Below are positions 8,170 to 15,610 of a stretch of 15,949 bases of DNA, piece by piece. Position 1 is the stretch's first letter. Every line of letters begins with the position of its first letter. The stretch is from Bacillota bacterium. GTDB lineage: Bacteria; Bacillota_I; Bacilli_A; MOL361; Turicibacteraceae. The stretch is taken from the NCBI GenBank assembly GCA_003486705.1, contig DNGE01000013.1, forward strand, positions 1 to 15,949, in the 5' to 3' direction. Made by a program: the position numbers and the translations under genes. The notes under the pieces were generated by a model that saw nothing but the letters and a program-made list of their open reading frames with translations, was not told the origin of the DNA and did not search any database.

Positions 8170-8799
8170 TTAAATTTGAGTTAGTTTAATTTGGCCAATT
8201 TCTTTCATGACTTCAATTTCAAGCACCTTAATATACATGGGGTCGACAAATAAAGAATCGCGTTCATCACTTGCCATCACGGCAGAATTGCCCATGTATC
8301 GAAGTAATAATACAATACCGTTTTCCGTATTAATTCTTTCAAAATAGTCTTTAATCATACCGAGTAACTTTTCACCTTCTGGCAATGTAATAGCTCCAGA
8401 TATGACATAATCTTGCAAGACTTTCACCATAAAGACCTCTTTTATGTCTTGTAAATTGGCTTCTCGTTTCATTATATTTTCAAATAATAGTAACGATTGA
8501 TCGGATACAATCGTCTGCTGATGTAATTTCTCAACATTCAGTCTACTTTCAACTTCAACTTTTGGTGAAAAGATTTGTGATAACTCATCTAACGAAACAT
8601 CATCTTTTAAGTTTAAAATGGCTTCAATGCGTTCAAGAATTTGTTCCTTAGGGAAGAAGGTTTCTTGGCCGGTTGTGACTGATTTTTTGATGAACCACTC
8701 TTCGGGAATTAAATTTTTTCGTTTCCAACGATAAAGTTGTCCATATGAGATATTTGTTAATTGTAATAATTCTTTTTTTGAGATTAATTGAATTTCCAT
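8170..8799 (-). CDS. yhbD: YhbD-like DUF4004 protein with MerR-like helix-turn-helix
   Basis: From the preferred ATG the protein has 209 residues. A GTG nine bases further upstream (8808) overlaps the AGGTGAG ribosome binding site and is less likely to be the start. The N terminus reads SKKELLQLTNISYGQLYRWK, then KNLIP, an aromatic pair and a Gly-Gln-Glu-Thr-Phe-Phe-Pro block. This is the winged helix-turn-helix layout of MerR-type regulators. The rest is mostly helical and probably mediates dimerisation or partner binding. It is the last gene of a three-gene set with two bactofilins, as in the yhbD-yhbE-yhbF set of B. subtilis, and its start lies within a few bases of the preceding stop. It may control its own operon, whose promoter carries repeated operator-like elements. 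No effector-binding domain is visible. Confidence 0.8.
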   Translation of the reverse strand: MEIQLISKKELLQLTNISYGQLYRWKRKNLIPEEWFIKKSVTTGQETFFPKEQILERIEAILNLKDDVSLDELSQIFSPKVEVESRLNVEKLHQQTIVSDQSLLLFENIMKREANLQDIKEVFMVKVLQDYVISGAITLPEGEKLLGMIKDYFERINTENGIVLLLRYMGNSAVMASDERDSLFVDPMYIKVLEIEVMKEIGQIKLTQI

Positions 8800-8808
8800 G
8801 TTGCTCAC

Positions 8809-9606
8809 CTAATTTCTTATTTCATGTTTAACGACTGCATCTTCATTCACTACAATCGTCCCACTATATTCGACTGTTTCAATCTCACACTTTTTACCGA
8901 TAACTACCTCATGACCACGAACGACATTGGCTTTTACACAAGAAAGCTCAATTCGGTCACCCTCAATTTCAGACACATTTAAATAACGACGGTAGTTTTG
9001 ATTTTTCTTTTTCGACGGATAGACTTTTAATTCAGAAGCACCTATGGCATCACAGTGACAGTTCCCGTAAACTTCAACCTCCACATACTCACCATTAATG
9101 AGATTAGCATTATTAATCTCACCTTTGAAAACTAAACGTTCGCCTTCGATTTCACCTTTCGTACTAATGCCGCCATAAGAAAGAAGATTTTCTACTTTTA
9201 CATGACCTTCCCCACTTAACTCACCTAAGACTTTAATATTTTTAGAAGACAAATTGGATTCAGCTTGGCAATCTCCTGCAATATGGATATCATGAACGAT
9301 ACTATTTCCTTTTAACATTCCTTCACCGCGAACCTTCATCTTTTCAATTTCAACTTCAGCATGAAACGTTGCATCACCATACACTTTGACTAACTTAGCT
9401 TTAACAGTACTATGAAAGTTTGCTTCTCCCATAATAATAATTTTTTCAGCCACAACCGGTCCATAAAACTGACCTTCACCATAAATTTTCAACGATTTAC
9501 ACACGATTGAGCCACGACCTTCACCACAACCAAAAATACGAACTTTCTGAACATTCCCACCTGTGATAATACCTTCTCCAAAAATTCGAATATTACGTTT
9601 TACCAT
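8809..9606 (-). CDS. Bactofilin-family polymer-forming protein, second copy
   Basis: This is a 265-residue protein from ATG at 9606, chosen because AAGGAG lies eight bases upstream. The GTG at 9615 sits inside that site. Residues about 5-170 consist of repeated short beta strands with Gly-Glu/Gly-Asp turns (KIYGEGQFYG, KVYGDATFHA, KVRGEGMLKG), the right-handed beta-helix pattern of bactofilins. The C-terminal third (IEGDRIELSCVKANVVRGHE onward) aligns by eye with the same region of the upstream paralogue. Bactofilins self-assemble into filaments without nucleotide. The B. subtilis homologues YhbE/YhbF (BacE/BacF) have been linked to motility. It lacks a signal peptide, so it acts in the cytoplasm, possibly at the membrane. 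It starts 12 bases after the preceding gene. Confidence 0.85.
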   Translation of the reverse strand: MVKRNIRIFGEGIITGGNVQKVRIFGCGEGRGSIVCKSLKIYGEGQFYGPVVAEKIIIMGEANFHSTVKAKLVKVYGDATFHAEVEIEKMKVRGEGMLKGNSIVHDIHIAGDCQAESNLSSKNIKVLGELSGEGHVKVENLLSYGGISTKGEIEGERLVFKGEINNANLINGEYVEVEVYGNCHCDAIGASELKVYPSKKKNQNYRRYLNVSEIEGDRIELSCVKANVVRGHEVVIGKKCEIETVEYSGTIVVNEDAVVKHEIRN

Positions 9607-9618
9607 GATACTCACTCC

Positions 9619-10377
9619 TTACTCAATGTTTGTTTTTTTATACGTTACGACTTTTGATGTCGGATCAATTTCTAACGTTTCACTGTACTCAATTTCATTA
9701 ATTAGACAATGCGGTCCAATCTTTATATGTTTTCCACGAAGGATATCAATTTTTGAGTATTCAATCTCAATTTCATCTCCTTCAATCAGTTTACCAACCG
9801 CTGCATGGTTGCCGTTAAAATTTAAAGTAGCAAGACGATAAACACCAAAAAGCACAGAACTCCAAAACGTACCTGAACGCTCATCTTTTATCTTAACTTT
9901 TGCTGCGCCAATCTCATTAAACAACACATTACCTTCAGCTTGAATCACCACTTGTTCTGCATTAATAAATCCTTTGTTTTTTAAATCTCCTGATATACTC
10001 AATTTTTCAGTCTCAATATTCTCTTCAACTTTAAGCATTCCCGTCATGTCTATCTCGTGAGCTTTTAAGTTTTGCCCCACTCTAACAATTCCAGACGTCT
10101 TCATTTGACTCACTTCTAAGTTGCCACCGATTTTACATGTGCCTGATACTTCCATTACATGAGCTTTTAAATTCATCCCTACCTTTGTCACACCAGAAGA
10201 TTCAAATGTTTTAGTTTGCAATGACTCTTTGCATTTTGCAATCCCACTGCAAATAAATATCTCAGCGCTAATATCCGTATGAAACGTATAAATCCCTGAA
10301 ATGTCTACTTTTTTAAAAGCACCACCATCACTTGAACCCATCCCACTCATATTAAAATCTAGACCTTTTGGTTCCAT
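9619..10377 (-). CDS. Bactofilin-family polymer-forming protein, first copy
   Basis: This 252-residue protein opens with a short Gly/Ser-rich tail (NMSGMGSSDGG, residues 9-19). From about 20 to 170 come regularly spaced repeats such as KTFESSGVTKVG, HVMEVSGTCKIG and SQMKTSGIVRVG, characteristic of a bactofilin beta-helix with Ser-Gly turns instead of the Gly-Glu turns of its neighbour. The C-terminal part (EIEIEYSKIDILRGKHIKIG) matches the paralogue. The two paralogues together imply mixed or sequential filaments. The ATG has only a moderate AGGGA site seven bases upstream. It is the first gene of the bactofilin-YhbD operon, behind the promoter at 10460-10487. Confidence 0.83.
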   Translation of the reverse strand: MEPKGLDFNMSGMGSSDGGAFKKVDISGIYTFHTDISAEIFICSGIAKCKESLQTKTFESSGVTKVGMNLKAHVMEVSGTCKIGGNLEVSQMKTSGIVRVGQNLKAHEIDMTGMLKVEENIETEKLSISGDLKNKGFINAEQVVIQAEGNVLFNEIGAAKVKIKDERSGTFWSSVLFGVYRLATLNFNGNHAAVGKLIEGDEIEIEYSKIDILRGKHIKIGPHCLINEIEYSETLEIDPTSKVVTYKKTNIE

Positions 10378-10459
10378 TAGCTAATCCCTACTTTCTAATA
10401 TCTTTATCACATTGTTTTACGACTTCATTATTTTTATTTATTATTTCCTTTATACTCTT

Positions 10460-10487
10460 AATATAGCACAACATTGTTTCATTGCAA
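10460..10487 (-). promoter_or_regulatory. Promoter of the bactofilin-yhbD operon with built-in operator-like element
   Basis: TTGCAA (10487-10482) and TATATT (10465-10460) are separated by 16 bases, with a TG one base before the -10. One copy of the 18-bp repeated element fills the spacer and runs into the -35, an arrangement that suits repression or MerR-type control. The 5' UTR would be about 75 nt. Confidence 0.6.
10468..10485. repeat. 18-bp direct repeat, promoter-proximal copy
   Basis: ACAACATTGTTTCATTGC is identical to 10648-10665, exactly 180 bp away (about 17 helical turns). The core AACATTGTT is nearly self-complementary, as expected for a dimeric regulator's site. Confidence 0.75.
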
Positions 10488-10496
10488 CCCTGTTCG

Positions 10497-10511
10497 CGTA
10501 ACAATGTTACG
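10497..10511. promoter_or_regulatory. 15-bp palindrome upstream of the bactofilin promoter
   Basis: CGTAACAATGTTACG has seven-base perfect arms around one central base. It carries the same AACAATGTT core as the 18-bp repeats, in the opposite reading. It lies ten bases upstream of the -35 and is probably a third binding site for the same protein. Confidence 0.5.
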
Positions 10512-10720
10512 TTTTTTTTAATTTTATTTGTATTTTAGCGAAACAAACTCCAAAATGCATAGAATATACGCGATATGATGCTGTATATTTTATGTAATCA
10601 AGGGTAACTTTGTAGATAATTCTCTTTTTATCACTCTTTGAATGAATACAACATTGTTTCATTGCTTATATAGCTTATAGCTAACCTATTTTCAATACAC
10701 GTGTTTCTTATGATCGATAT
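10512..10720. other. Intergenic stretch upstream of the bactofilin promoter
   Basis: I see no gene here. It is AT-rich and holds the distal copy of the 18-bp repeat (10648-10665). The terminator of the preceding small gene lies at its upstream end in transcription order. Confidence 0.6.
10648..10665. repeat. 18-bp direct repeat, distal copy
   Basis: This is an exact copy of 10468-10485. Unlike the other copy it has no convincing -35/-10 pair around it, so it looks like an auxiliary operator rather than a second promoter. The helical phasing would permit DNA looping. Confidence 0.65.
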
Positions 10721-10757
10721 AAAAAAACTGCTTACACCTTAATTGGTTTAAGCAGTT
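10721..10757 (-). terminator. Rho-independent terminator after the small unknown gene
   Basis: AACTGCTTA and TAAGCAGTT pair (nine bp), followed by seven U on the minus strand. It ends the response-regulator/small-gene region ahead of the bactofilin promoter. Confidence 0.85.
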
Positions 10758-10803
10758 CTACCTTATTTTGTTGATTAATGCCTTTTAAACAAGACTCGAT
10801 TCC

Positions 10804-11097
10804 TTAGGAGAATAAAACATCATTATAAACAATCCGATATGTATGTTCTGGGATTGCCGCTACAATAACAATTTTATTTGTTTCAACATCATAATACCAA
10901 GCGGCATGGCTAATTTCTTTTTTTGCTGTCATATCTTCTACATACCAATGCGAGTGACAATATCGATTATTTATAAATATAGAATCAATATATTTCACCT
11001 CTAATTTAACTTTTAGTAAACTTTGATCTGCTTTTTCAAAAACAACATGTGCCCCTGTTATCGCCTGAAGTTGACTTCTTCCTTGCATGATTTCCAT
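10804..11097 (-). CDS. Small protein of unknown function (97 residues)
   Basis: I do not recognise this protein. It is soluble-looking, with alternating beta-type segments (VKLEVKYIDSIFINN, KIVIVAAIPEHTYRIVYNDV) and an aromatic/His-rich middle (YCHSHWYVEDM, SHAAWYYDV). There is no signal peptide or membrane helix. The ATG has GGAG about 11 bases upstream, slightly far; an in-frame ATG three codons later is the alternative start. It lies 110 bases after the response-regulator gene with no terminator between, so it can be read from there as well as from its own promoter. That promoter has LacI/CcpA-type boxes like the response-regulator promoter, so the two genes are probably co-regulated. Confidence 0.75.
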   Translation of the reverse strand: MEIMQGRSQLQAITGAHVVFEKADQSLLKVKLEVKYIDSIFINNRYCHSHWYVEDMTAKKEISHAAWYYDVETNKIVIVAAIPEHTYRIVYNDVLFS

Positions 11098-11125
11098 TAC
11101 TTAACACACTCCATCCCAAACTGTA

Positions 11126-11173
11126 TTAAAGCGTTTACATTTATAATATATAATAAAACGCTTCACTTTGGAA
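11126..11173 (-). promoter_or_regulatory. Promoter of the small gene with cre-like box
   Basis: TTCCAA (11173-11168) and TATATT (11150-11145) are spaced by 17 bases. TGTAAACGCTTTAA (11139-11126), just after the -10, fits the cre consensus TGWNANCGNTNWCA at all but one constrained position. A weaker GAAGCGTTTT block lies in the spacer. Placement over the start region would favour repression. Confidence 0.55.
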
Positions 11174-11207
11174 TAGTCATTTGAAACATTTTTATGTATT
11201 TTTTGAA

Positions 11208-12455
11208 TCAGGCATGTTTTTCTTTTTCTAATCTTAAATGTTCTTTATATTCTGATGGACTTGAACCATAGAATTTTTTAAAAACGCGGTTAAAATAAAG
11301 TTGATCTTTTATCCCTACTAGTTGAGCTACTTCTTTTACCATTAAGTCTGGTTCTTTAAGTAATAGTTTAGCTTGATAAATTCTAAATTCATTTAAATAA
11401 TGGTTTAATGTTTTTCCGGTTTCAGACTTAAACAACCGACTTAAGTATGCCTCGTTAAGATTGACATAATCCGCTAAAATATTCAAGGTAATGCGCTCAT
11501 GATAATGCTCATGAATGTATCGTATCACCGCTCGTATTTCTTTTCTAAATTTAGCTGACACGTCTTCTGATATAAACTCTTCTATTCCCTTTTCTAATTT
11601 AGCTCCTCTAAGATGTGACAAGGTGGCGGCACACTGAATAAATGCCTTCACGTCTGAGATAACCATAGCATCACTTAGCTCAACAGAGCAATGTAAATAC
11701 GTATTAAGCTGGTTAACTGCTCGAATCCATAAGAATGCTAACTCATCAGGTTGCATTTTTTGTGATGAATAAAAAAGAACTAACGTCACGGAGTTACTTA
11801 AATGGATAATTTCCTTATCCACCTTCTCAAACACTTCGTTTAATAAACGCTCAACAGCGATTAAATGACGCTCTTGTTTCTTATTATCCAAATATAGTTG
11901 GTAAACACACAAATCGGTTTCAAATATATAGTATTTTTTTACATACGCTGTGAGTTCCTTCTCACTGTAGTAAATATCACCTCTAAAAAACGTCGTTAAA
12001 AAAGACCGGCGCCCCATAACATAGTTTACTAAGTTAGTTTCACTTTCACTTGATTTCGTTGTTTTAAACTTATTCTCTTTCTCAATGTTTTTTTTCATCT
12101 TCATGATGATGCTCAACAATTCATCAGGCTGTAACATCATTTTTAAATAGTTGGCATCTGCTCCAAGCTTCATTGCCTGCCTAAGTAATTCTTGATCATC
12201 ATGGTTACTTAGGAGAACTATTTTTATTTGATTATTCTTAGCTTTTACCGCTTCAATAAGTTCAATTCCATTCATAATGGGCATGTTTATATCCGTCAAG
12301 ATAATATCCGGCCGAGTTTGTTCAATTAATGCTAAGGCTTCCTCACCATTTTTACACGTCCCTATGATTGTAACCCCATATTGTTCCCAGTTAATCATAC
12401 TTTTTATATAAACACGAACCATTTGCTCATCGTCAACAATTAATACTTTTAACAT
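11208..12455 (-). CDS. YesN-type response regulator (REC plus AraC helix-turn-helix)
   Basis: This 415-residue two-component regulator has a receiver domain at 1-120. It shows the acidic pair Asp8-Asp9, phosphoacceptor Asp55 (LTDINMP), Ser83 and Lys105. A variable linker region (about 125-300) follows, then a C-terminal AraC/XylS DNA-binding domain (about 305-405). The two helix-turn-helix units read LADYVNLNEAYLSRLFKSET and VAQLVGIKDQLYFNRVFKKF. Family members usually pair with a YesM-type membrane histidine kinase and control sugar or oligosaccharide uptake. No kinase, sugar-binding protein or glycosidase gene is present in this window. An AGGGGG site precedes the ATG by about eight bases. 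The gene is read from a strong promoter about 450 bp upstream that carries a perfect cre-type site, implying carbon catabolite control. Confidence 0.9.
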   Translation of the reverse strand: MLKVLIVDDEQMVRVYIKSMINWEQYGVTIIGTCKNGEEALALIEQTRPDIILTDINMPIMNGIELIEAVKAKNNQIKIVLLSNHDDQELLRQAMKLGADANYLKMMLQPDELLSIIMKMKKNIEKENKFKTTKSSESETNLVNYVMGRRSFLTTFFRGDIYYSEKELTAYVKKYYIFETDLCVYQLYLDNKKQERHLIAVERLLNEVFEKVDKEIIHLSNSVTLVLFYSSQKMQPDELAFLWIRAVNQLNTYLHCSVELSDAMVISDVKAFIQCAATLSHLRGAKLEKGIEEFISEDVSAKFRKEIRAVIRYIHEHYHERITLNILADYVNLNEAYLSRLFKSETGKTLNHYLNEFRIYQAKLLLKEPDLMVKEVAQLVGIKDQLYFNRVFKKFYGSSPSEYKEHLRLEKEKHA

Positions 12456-12883
12456 TCAAACGCCCCCTAGTTTTTCTGTTTTCGTATATTTAATCGAAAG
12501 ACTGACCTTCATTTACTTTACTTAACTTTTTTATATTCCTTATCATTCATAAACTAACATCAGCAATCCTTCACATTTAAAACCTTTTTTCAAATCATAT
12601 TCCCTCTAACTTTACCCTCGCTTTTTTCTAACAAGTATCAGAATCAAAGCTAATCACACTGTTTTTAATATCCTGACAAACTGGTGTGACCTTCTCTTTA
12701 ACGTTTATTAAATGCCAGACTAACCTCGTGCGCAACGCTTCAATTAAGAACTCCCCTACAGTTAAGCTGATTACATCACACTATCCCACTGTCATGGATT
12801 ATAAATGACTCAACCCATAATTTTAAGTTTTTCCGCTCACCCAAAATCATTCTAATTTTTTGTCCCTACACAACCGTTTTATT
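12456..12883 (-). other. Long 5' leader of the response-regulator gene
   Basis: About 430 nt separate the promoter from the start codon. I find no credible gene or recognisable riboswitch. The longest open stretch (12780-12628) has no proper start. It may be a leader with an unrecognised control element or the remnant of a deleted gene. Confidence 0.5.
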
Positions 12884-12936
12884 TTGAAACGTTTACATAA
12901 TTATACCATATTTCCTTATTTGTGTAAACGATTACA
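12884..12936 (-). promoter_or_regulatory. Strong promoter with perfect cre-type site and second operator-like box
   Basis: TTTACA (12928-12923) and TATAAT (12905-12900) are spaced by 17 bases, with an extended TG before the -10. TGTAATCGTTTACA (12936-12923) matches the cre consensus TGWNANCGNTNWCA at every constrained position and overlaps the -35. TGTAAACGTTTCAA (12897-12884), over the start site, is a weaker match. The regulator is CcpA or another LacI-family protein. Confidence 0.75.
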
Positions 12937-13110
12937 ACGCAGTGGTTTAAATTCAGAATAACCTTTAACTCTTGTAAAAACACATAGAATTTGCGCTTAC
13001 ATTCTATATCCTCTCTGATATTGCTACCTATTAGTTATAGTTTATTTTTAAGTTGCCTTTTCCTAAAGGAGGCGATTTCCTGGGAAATTAATATTTGTAA
13101 ATTCACTGTA
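12937..13110. other. Intergenic region between importer terminator and response-regulator promoter
   Basis: No gene is seen. An ATAGAAT/ATTCTAT inverted repeat (12984-12990 and 13001-13007) is the only clear structure. It could be an operator for an upstream activator of the neighbouring promoter. Confidence 0.45.
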
Positions 13111-13146
13111 TAATAAAAAGAACTTGAGCCTCAGACTCAAGTTCTT
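13111..13146 (-). terminator. Rho-independent terminator of the amino-acid importer operon
   Basis: Perfect 11-bp arms (13118-13128 and 13136-13146) with a seven-base loop are followed on the minus strand by TTTTTATTA, within ten bases of the ATPase stop codon. Confidence 0.92.
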
Positions 13147-13152
13147 TTCTTC

Positions 13153-13878
13153 CTAATTCATTACTTTTTCTAAAAATTGTTGTGTACGGCTATGTTTTGG
13201 TGCATTGAATAACTCATTTGGGGTTGTGTCTTCAAGTATCGTCCCCTCATCCATAAAGATAGCACGAGTCGCTACATTTTTAGCAAATCCCATCTCATGC
13301 GTGACAATGATCATCGTCATGCCACCTTCCCCTAGTTCTTTCATAACGTCTAGCACTTCTTTCACCATTTCAGGGTCAAGAGCTGAGGTTGGTTCATCAA
13401 ATAACATAAGTTTAGGGTTTAACGCTAAGGCTCTTGCAATGGCAACACGTTGTTTTTGCCCACCTGAAAGACTTTTTGGCGAGGCTTCAATTTTATCAAC
13501 CAATCCAACACGTGTTAACAAATCAACTGCAATCTGATGCGCTTCTTCTTCACTCATTTGCTTTAATAATTTCAGTGCTAACGTTATGTTTTGCCCGACT
13601 GTCATATGCGGGAATAAATGAAAGTTTTGGAACACCATTCCGATTTGTTCGCGCACTTCATTAAGATTTGTTGCTTTATCCACTAAATTTGTTCCTTCAA
13701 ACACGACATCGCCATCACATGGCGTTTCAAGTAAATTCATACATCTTAATAACGTTGATTTTCCTGAACCTGAAGGTCCAATAATTGTGACAATTTCACC
13801 TTGTTCAATGGTTAAATCAATTCCACTAAGTACCTCACGACCTGAGAAAGATTTTTTTATATTATTTAATTTAAGCAT
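13153..13878 (-). CDS. glnQ: Polar amino-acid ABC importer ATPase (GlnQ type)
   Basis: This is a 241-residue ATPase that powers amino-acid uptake. Motifs are Walker A GPSGSGKST (34-42), Q-loop Gln84 (MVFQNFHLFPHMTV, typical of the polar amino-acid subfamily), signature LSGGQ (137-141), Walker B LMLFDE with Glu162, and H-loop His194. Length and motifs are complete. Its ATG lies inside the end of the permease gene (eight-base overlap), preceded by AGAAGGGAG, so translation is coupled. It is the last gene before the terminator. The substrate cannot be read from this subunit. The operon's T-box suggests Asn or a related amino acid, so the symbol indicates family, not proven glutamine specificity. 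Confidence 0.93.
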   Translation of the reverse strand: MLKLNNIKKSFSGREVLSGIDLTIEQGEIVTIIGPSGSGKSTLLRCMNLLETPCDGDVVFEGTNLVDKATNLNEVREQIGMVFQNFHLFPHMTVGQNITLALKLLKQMSEEEAHQIAVDLLTRVGLVDKIEASPKSLSGGQKQRVAIARALALNPKLMLFDEPTSALDPEMVKEVLDVMKELGEGGMTMIIVTHEMGFAKNVATRAIFMDEGTILEDTTPNELFNAPKHSRTQQFLEKVMN

Positions 13879-14554
13879 GTTGGTTTAATCTCCCTTCTAA
13901 TATCTTGAGTAATTTAGCTAAACCTGTTGTTAAGATAAAGTAAATAAAGGCAACAACGATTAAGACACCGAATGGGTTAAAGGTTGCCATACGAATGACA
14001 TCTGACATGTACATTAAATCACTTAACCCAATAATTGAAACGATGGCTGACTCTTTAATAATAACAATAAACTCATTCCCAAGTGCCGGTAAAATATTTT
14101 TAATCGCCTGAGGTAAGATAATGTGTTTTAATGTTTGATATTGATTAAGTCCAAGAGAGCGACCGGCTTCCATTTGTCCAGCATCAACCGCTTGAATTCC
14201 TGCTCTAAAAATTTCTGAGACGTATGCCCCTGAGTTAATAGATAAGGTAAGCACCCCAACTAAAAAAGCAGTAGAGATTCCAGGAATCGATGGATATTGA
14301 ACCCCTAGTTGTGGAAGTCCATAGTATAAAAGATAAAGTTGAATCATAAGTGGCGTCCCACGGAAGAATGCCACGTATCCATTCGCCACTTTATTTAAAA
14401 CTTTTCCAACAATATGGTGATCGTAAAACTTAATTAATGAAACGAATACACCAATCAACGTTCCAAATAAAACTGTTAATAACGCAAGTAATACGGTAAT
14501 AACCGTCCCCTCTATTAATAACGGATAATAATCAATTAAAAAATCAAAACTCAT
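13871..14554 (-). CDS. Polar amino-acid ABC importer permease (HisM/GlnP type)
   Basis: This 227-residue membrane protein has about five transmembrane segments, opening with a hydrophobic helix at about 10-40. It has the family's FRGTPLMIQL motif near residues 64-73 and an EAA-type loop, AGQMEAGRSLGLNQYQTLKH, that docks onto the ATPase. The ATG at 14554 is preferred because AGGTGG lies five bases upstream. A GTG three codons earlier (14563) is part of that ribosome binding site. It starts 21 bases after the lipoprotein stop and overlaps the ATPase gene. A single permease gene means it probably works as a homodimer. Confidence 0.92.
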   Translation of the reverse strand: MSFDFLIDYYPLLIEGTVITVLLALLTVLFGTLIGVFVSLIKFYDHHIVGKVLNKVANGYVAFFRGTPLMIQLYLLYYGLPQLGVQYPSIPGISTAFLVGVLTLSINSGAYVSEIFRAGIQAVDAGQMEAGRSLGLNQYQTLKHIILPQAIKNILPALGNEFIVIIKESAIVSIIGLSDLMYMSDVIRMATFNPFGVLIVVAFIYFILTTGLAKLLKILEGRLNQHA

Positions 14555-14575
14555 TTCTTCCACCTAGCTTTCAAA

Positions 14576-15352
14576 TTATTCGTTCATTAAATTTATTGCC
14601 TCTTCAAGCATTTCATCTAATTTTCCACTCTCTTTTAAACTCTTAATGATTTCATTTACTTTTTCAACTAATTCCGGTGAGTTTTTCATCATCGTCACAG
14701 CCATTCCTTCATCTGTCGGTAAATCAATGTCAGATAAAGATACCCCGTCAAATTCATCCGCATAACGTTTAGCAATTTCACTTCCCACGATTACGGCATC
14801 TAAATTTCCATTACTTAATTCTAATACTAAATCTTGTGTTTTCGCTAATTCTTTTACGTTAGTTGATAACTCTTTTGCAAGTGCCGATTGAACACTTCCC
14901 ATTTGCGCTCCAATGGCTTTATCCTTTAAATCATCTCCTGATTTTAGTACACTAACATTTGCATCTGATACTAACACACCTTGTAATCCATTATAATATA
15001 AATCAGAAAAATCAACTGCTTTAGCACGTGTTTCATCTGGTGTCATCCCTGAGATTACCATATCCACATGACCTGCCTGTAAAGCCCCAATTAATCCGTC
15101 AAATTTCATTTCACTAATCTCAAGATTTACATCTAACTCTTTTGCAATTTCTTCCGCTAACATGACATCAAACCCAACAATCGTATCAACACCATCAATC
15201 ATCTTATGAAATTCAAACGGTGGGTAATCCGCCGATAAGCCAACAACTAATGTCCCTTTTTCTTCTAAATCCTCAACCGTCATTCCATTAGAACTACACC
15301 CCGCTACAACACCTAAACATAACATTGCAATCATCATCATTAATTTTTTCAT
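14576..15352 (-). CDS. Amino-acid-binding lipoprotein of the ABC importer (SBP family 3)
   Basis: This 258-residue solute-binding lipoprotein has a basic-hydrophobic signal peptide (1-18) that ends in the lipobox VAGC, with Cys19 as the lipid anchor. The mature part is a family 3 binding protein: ADYPPFEF (41-48), GFDVMLAEEIA, and MTPDETRAKAVDFSDLYY (103-120), where Arg109 is the expected ligand carboxylate contact. Near the C terminus, LDAVIVGSEIA has Glu where many members have the Asp that binds the ligand amino group. The ATG at 15352 is chosen for its AAGGAGGA site and signal peptide. The open frame extends 43 codons further, but that segment lies in the leader and lacks a ribosome binding site. 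It sits 150 nt after the second T-box terminator. Confidence 0.93.
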   Translation of the reverse strand: MKKLMMMIAMLCLGVVAGCSSNGMTVEDLEEKGTLVVGLSADYPPFEFHKMIDGVDTIVGFDVMLAEEIAKELDVNLEISEMKFDGLIGALQAGHVDMVISGMTPDETRAKAVDFSDLYYNGLQGVLVSDANVSVLKSGDDLKDKAIGAQMGSVQSALAKELSTNVKELAKTQDLVLELSNGNLDAVIVGSEIAKRYADEFDGVSLSDIDLPTDEGMAVTMMKNSPELVEKVNEIIKSLKESGKLDEMLEEAINLMNE

Positions 15353-15502
15353 TATTTCTTCCTCCTTAAATTTTGTTTTTCCCGTTGGTCTTATAAGAGG
15401 TTTAACCAATCCCCTAACCTCTAAGCCGATCAGCAAGTTCAAATCTTCCATAAATAAATAGATATGACGTTTAATATTCATTCTAACTAGTTACCTAGTA
15501 AC

Positions 15503-15540
15503 AAAAAAATCGCCTCTTCAAAAACTTGAAGAGGCGATTT
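15503..15540 (-). terminator. Second T-box terminator
   Basis: AAATCGCCTCTTCAA and its complement pair (15 bp) and are followed by a U-run. The 5' arm segment CGCCTCTT can instead pair with AAGAGTGG..CGCG of the second T-box to form the antiterminator. Confidence 0.9.
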
Positions 15541-15610
15541 TTTAACCGCGGTACCACTCTTATTGATCTAACCCATGTGTCAAATAGCTGGCTTTTTTAT
15601 TTAAGAGAAT

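Noticed and set aside
10648..10690. Second promoter at the distal 18-bp repeat
   Set aside because: The bases around this copy give neither a recognisable -35 nor a -10, unlike the proximal copy, so it is listed only as a repeat.
12628..12780. 50-codon open stretch (minus strand) in the response-regulator leader, with TVGEFLIEAL loosely recalling a TPP-decarboxylase N terminus
   Set aside because: It has no plausible start codon or ribosome binding site, is bounded by stops, and the resemblance is too short. A decayed gene remains possible but is not supported.
13062..13082. AAAGGAGG on the plus strand resembling a ribosome binding site
   Set aside because: No start codon follows at usable spacing and no plus-strand frame continues. 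It is probably chance.
15353..15481. Upstream in-frame ATG giving a 301-residue binding protein
   Set aside because: It lacks a ribosome binding site and would put 43 non-signal residues before a typical lipoprotein signal peptide. The ATG at 15352 has AAGGAGGA at good spacing.
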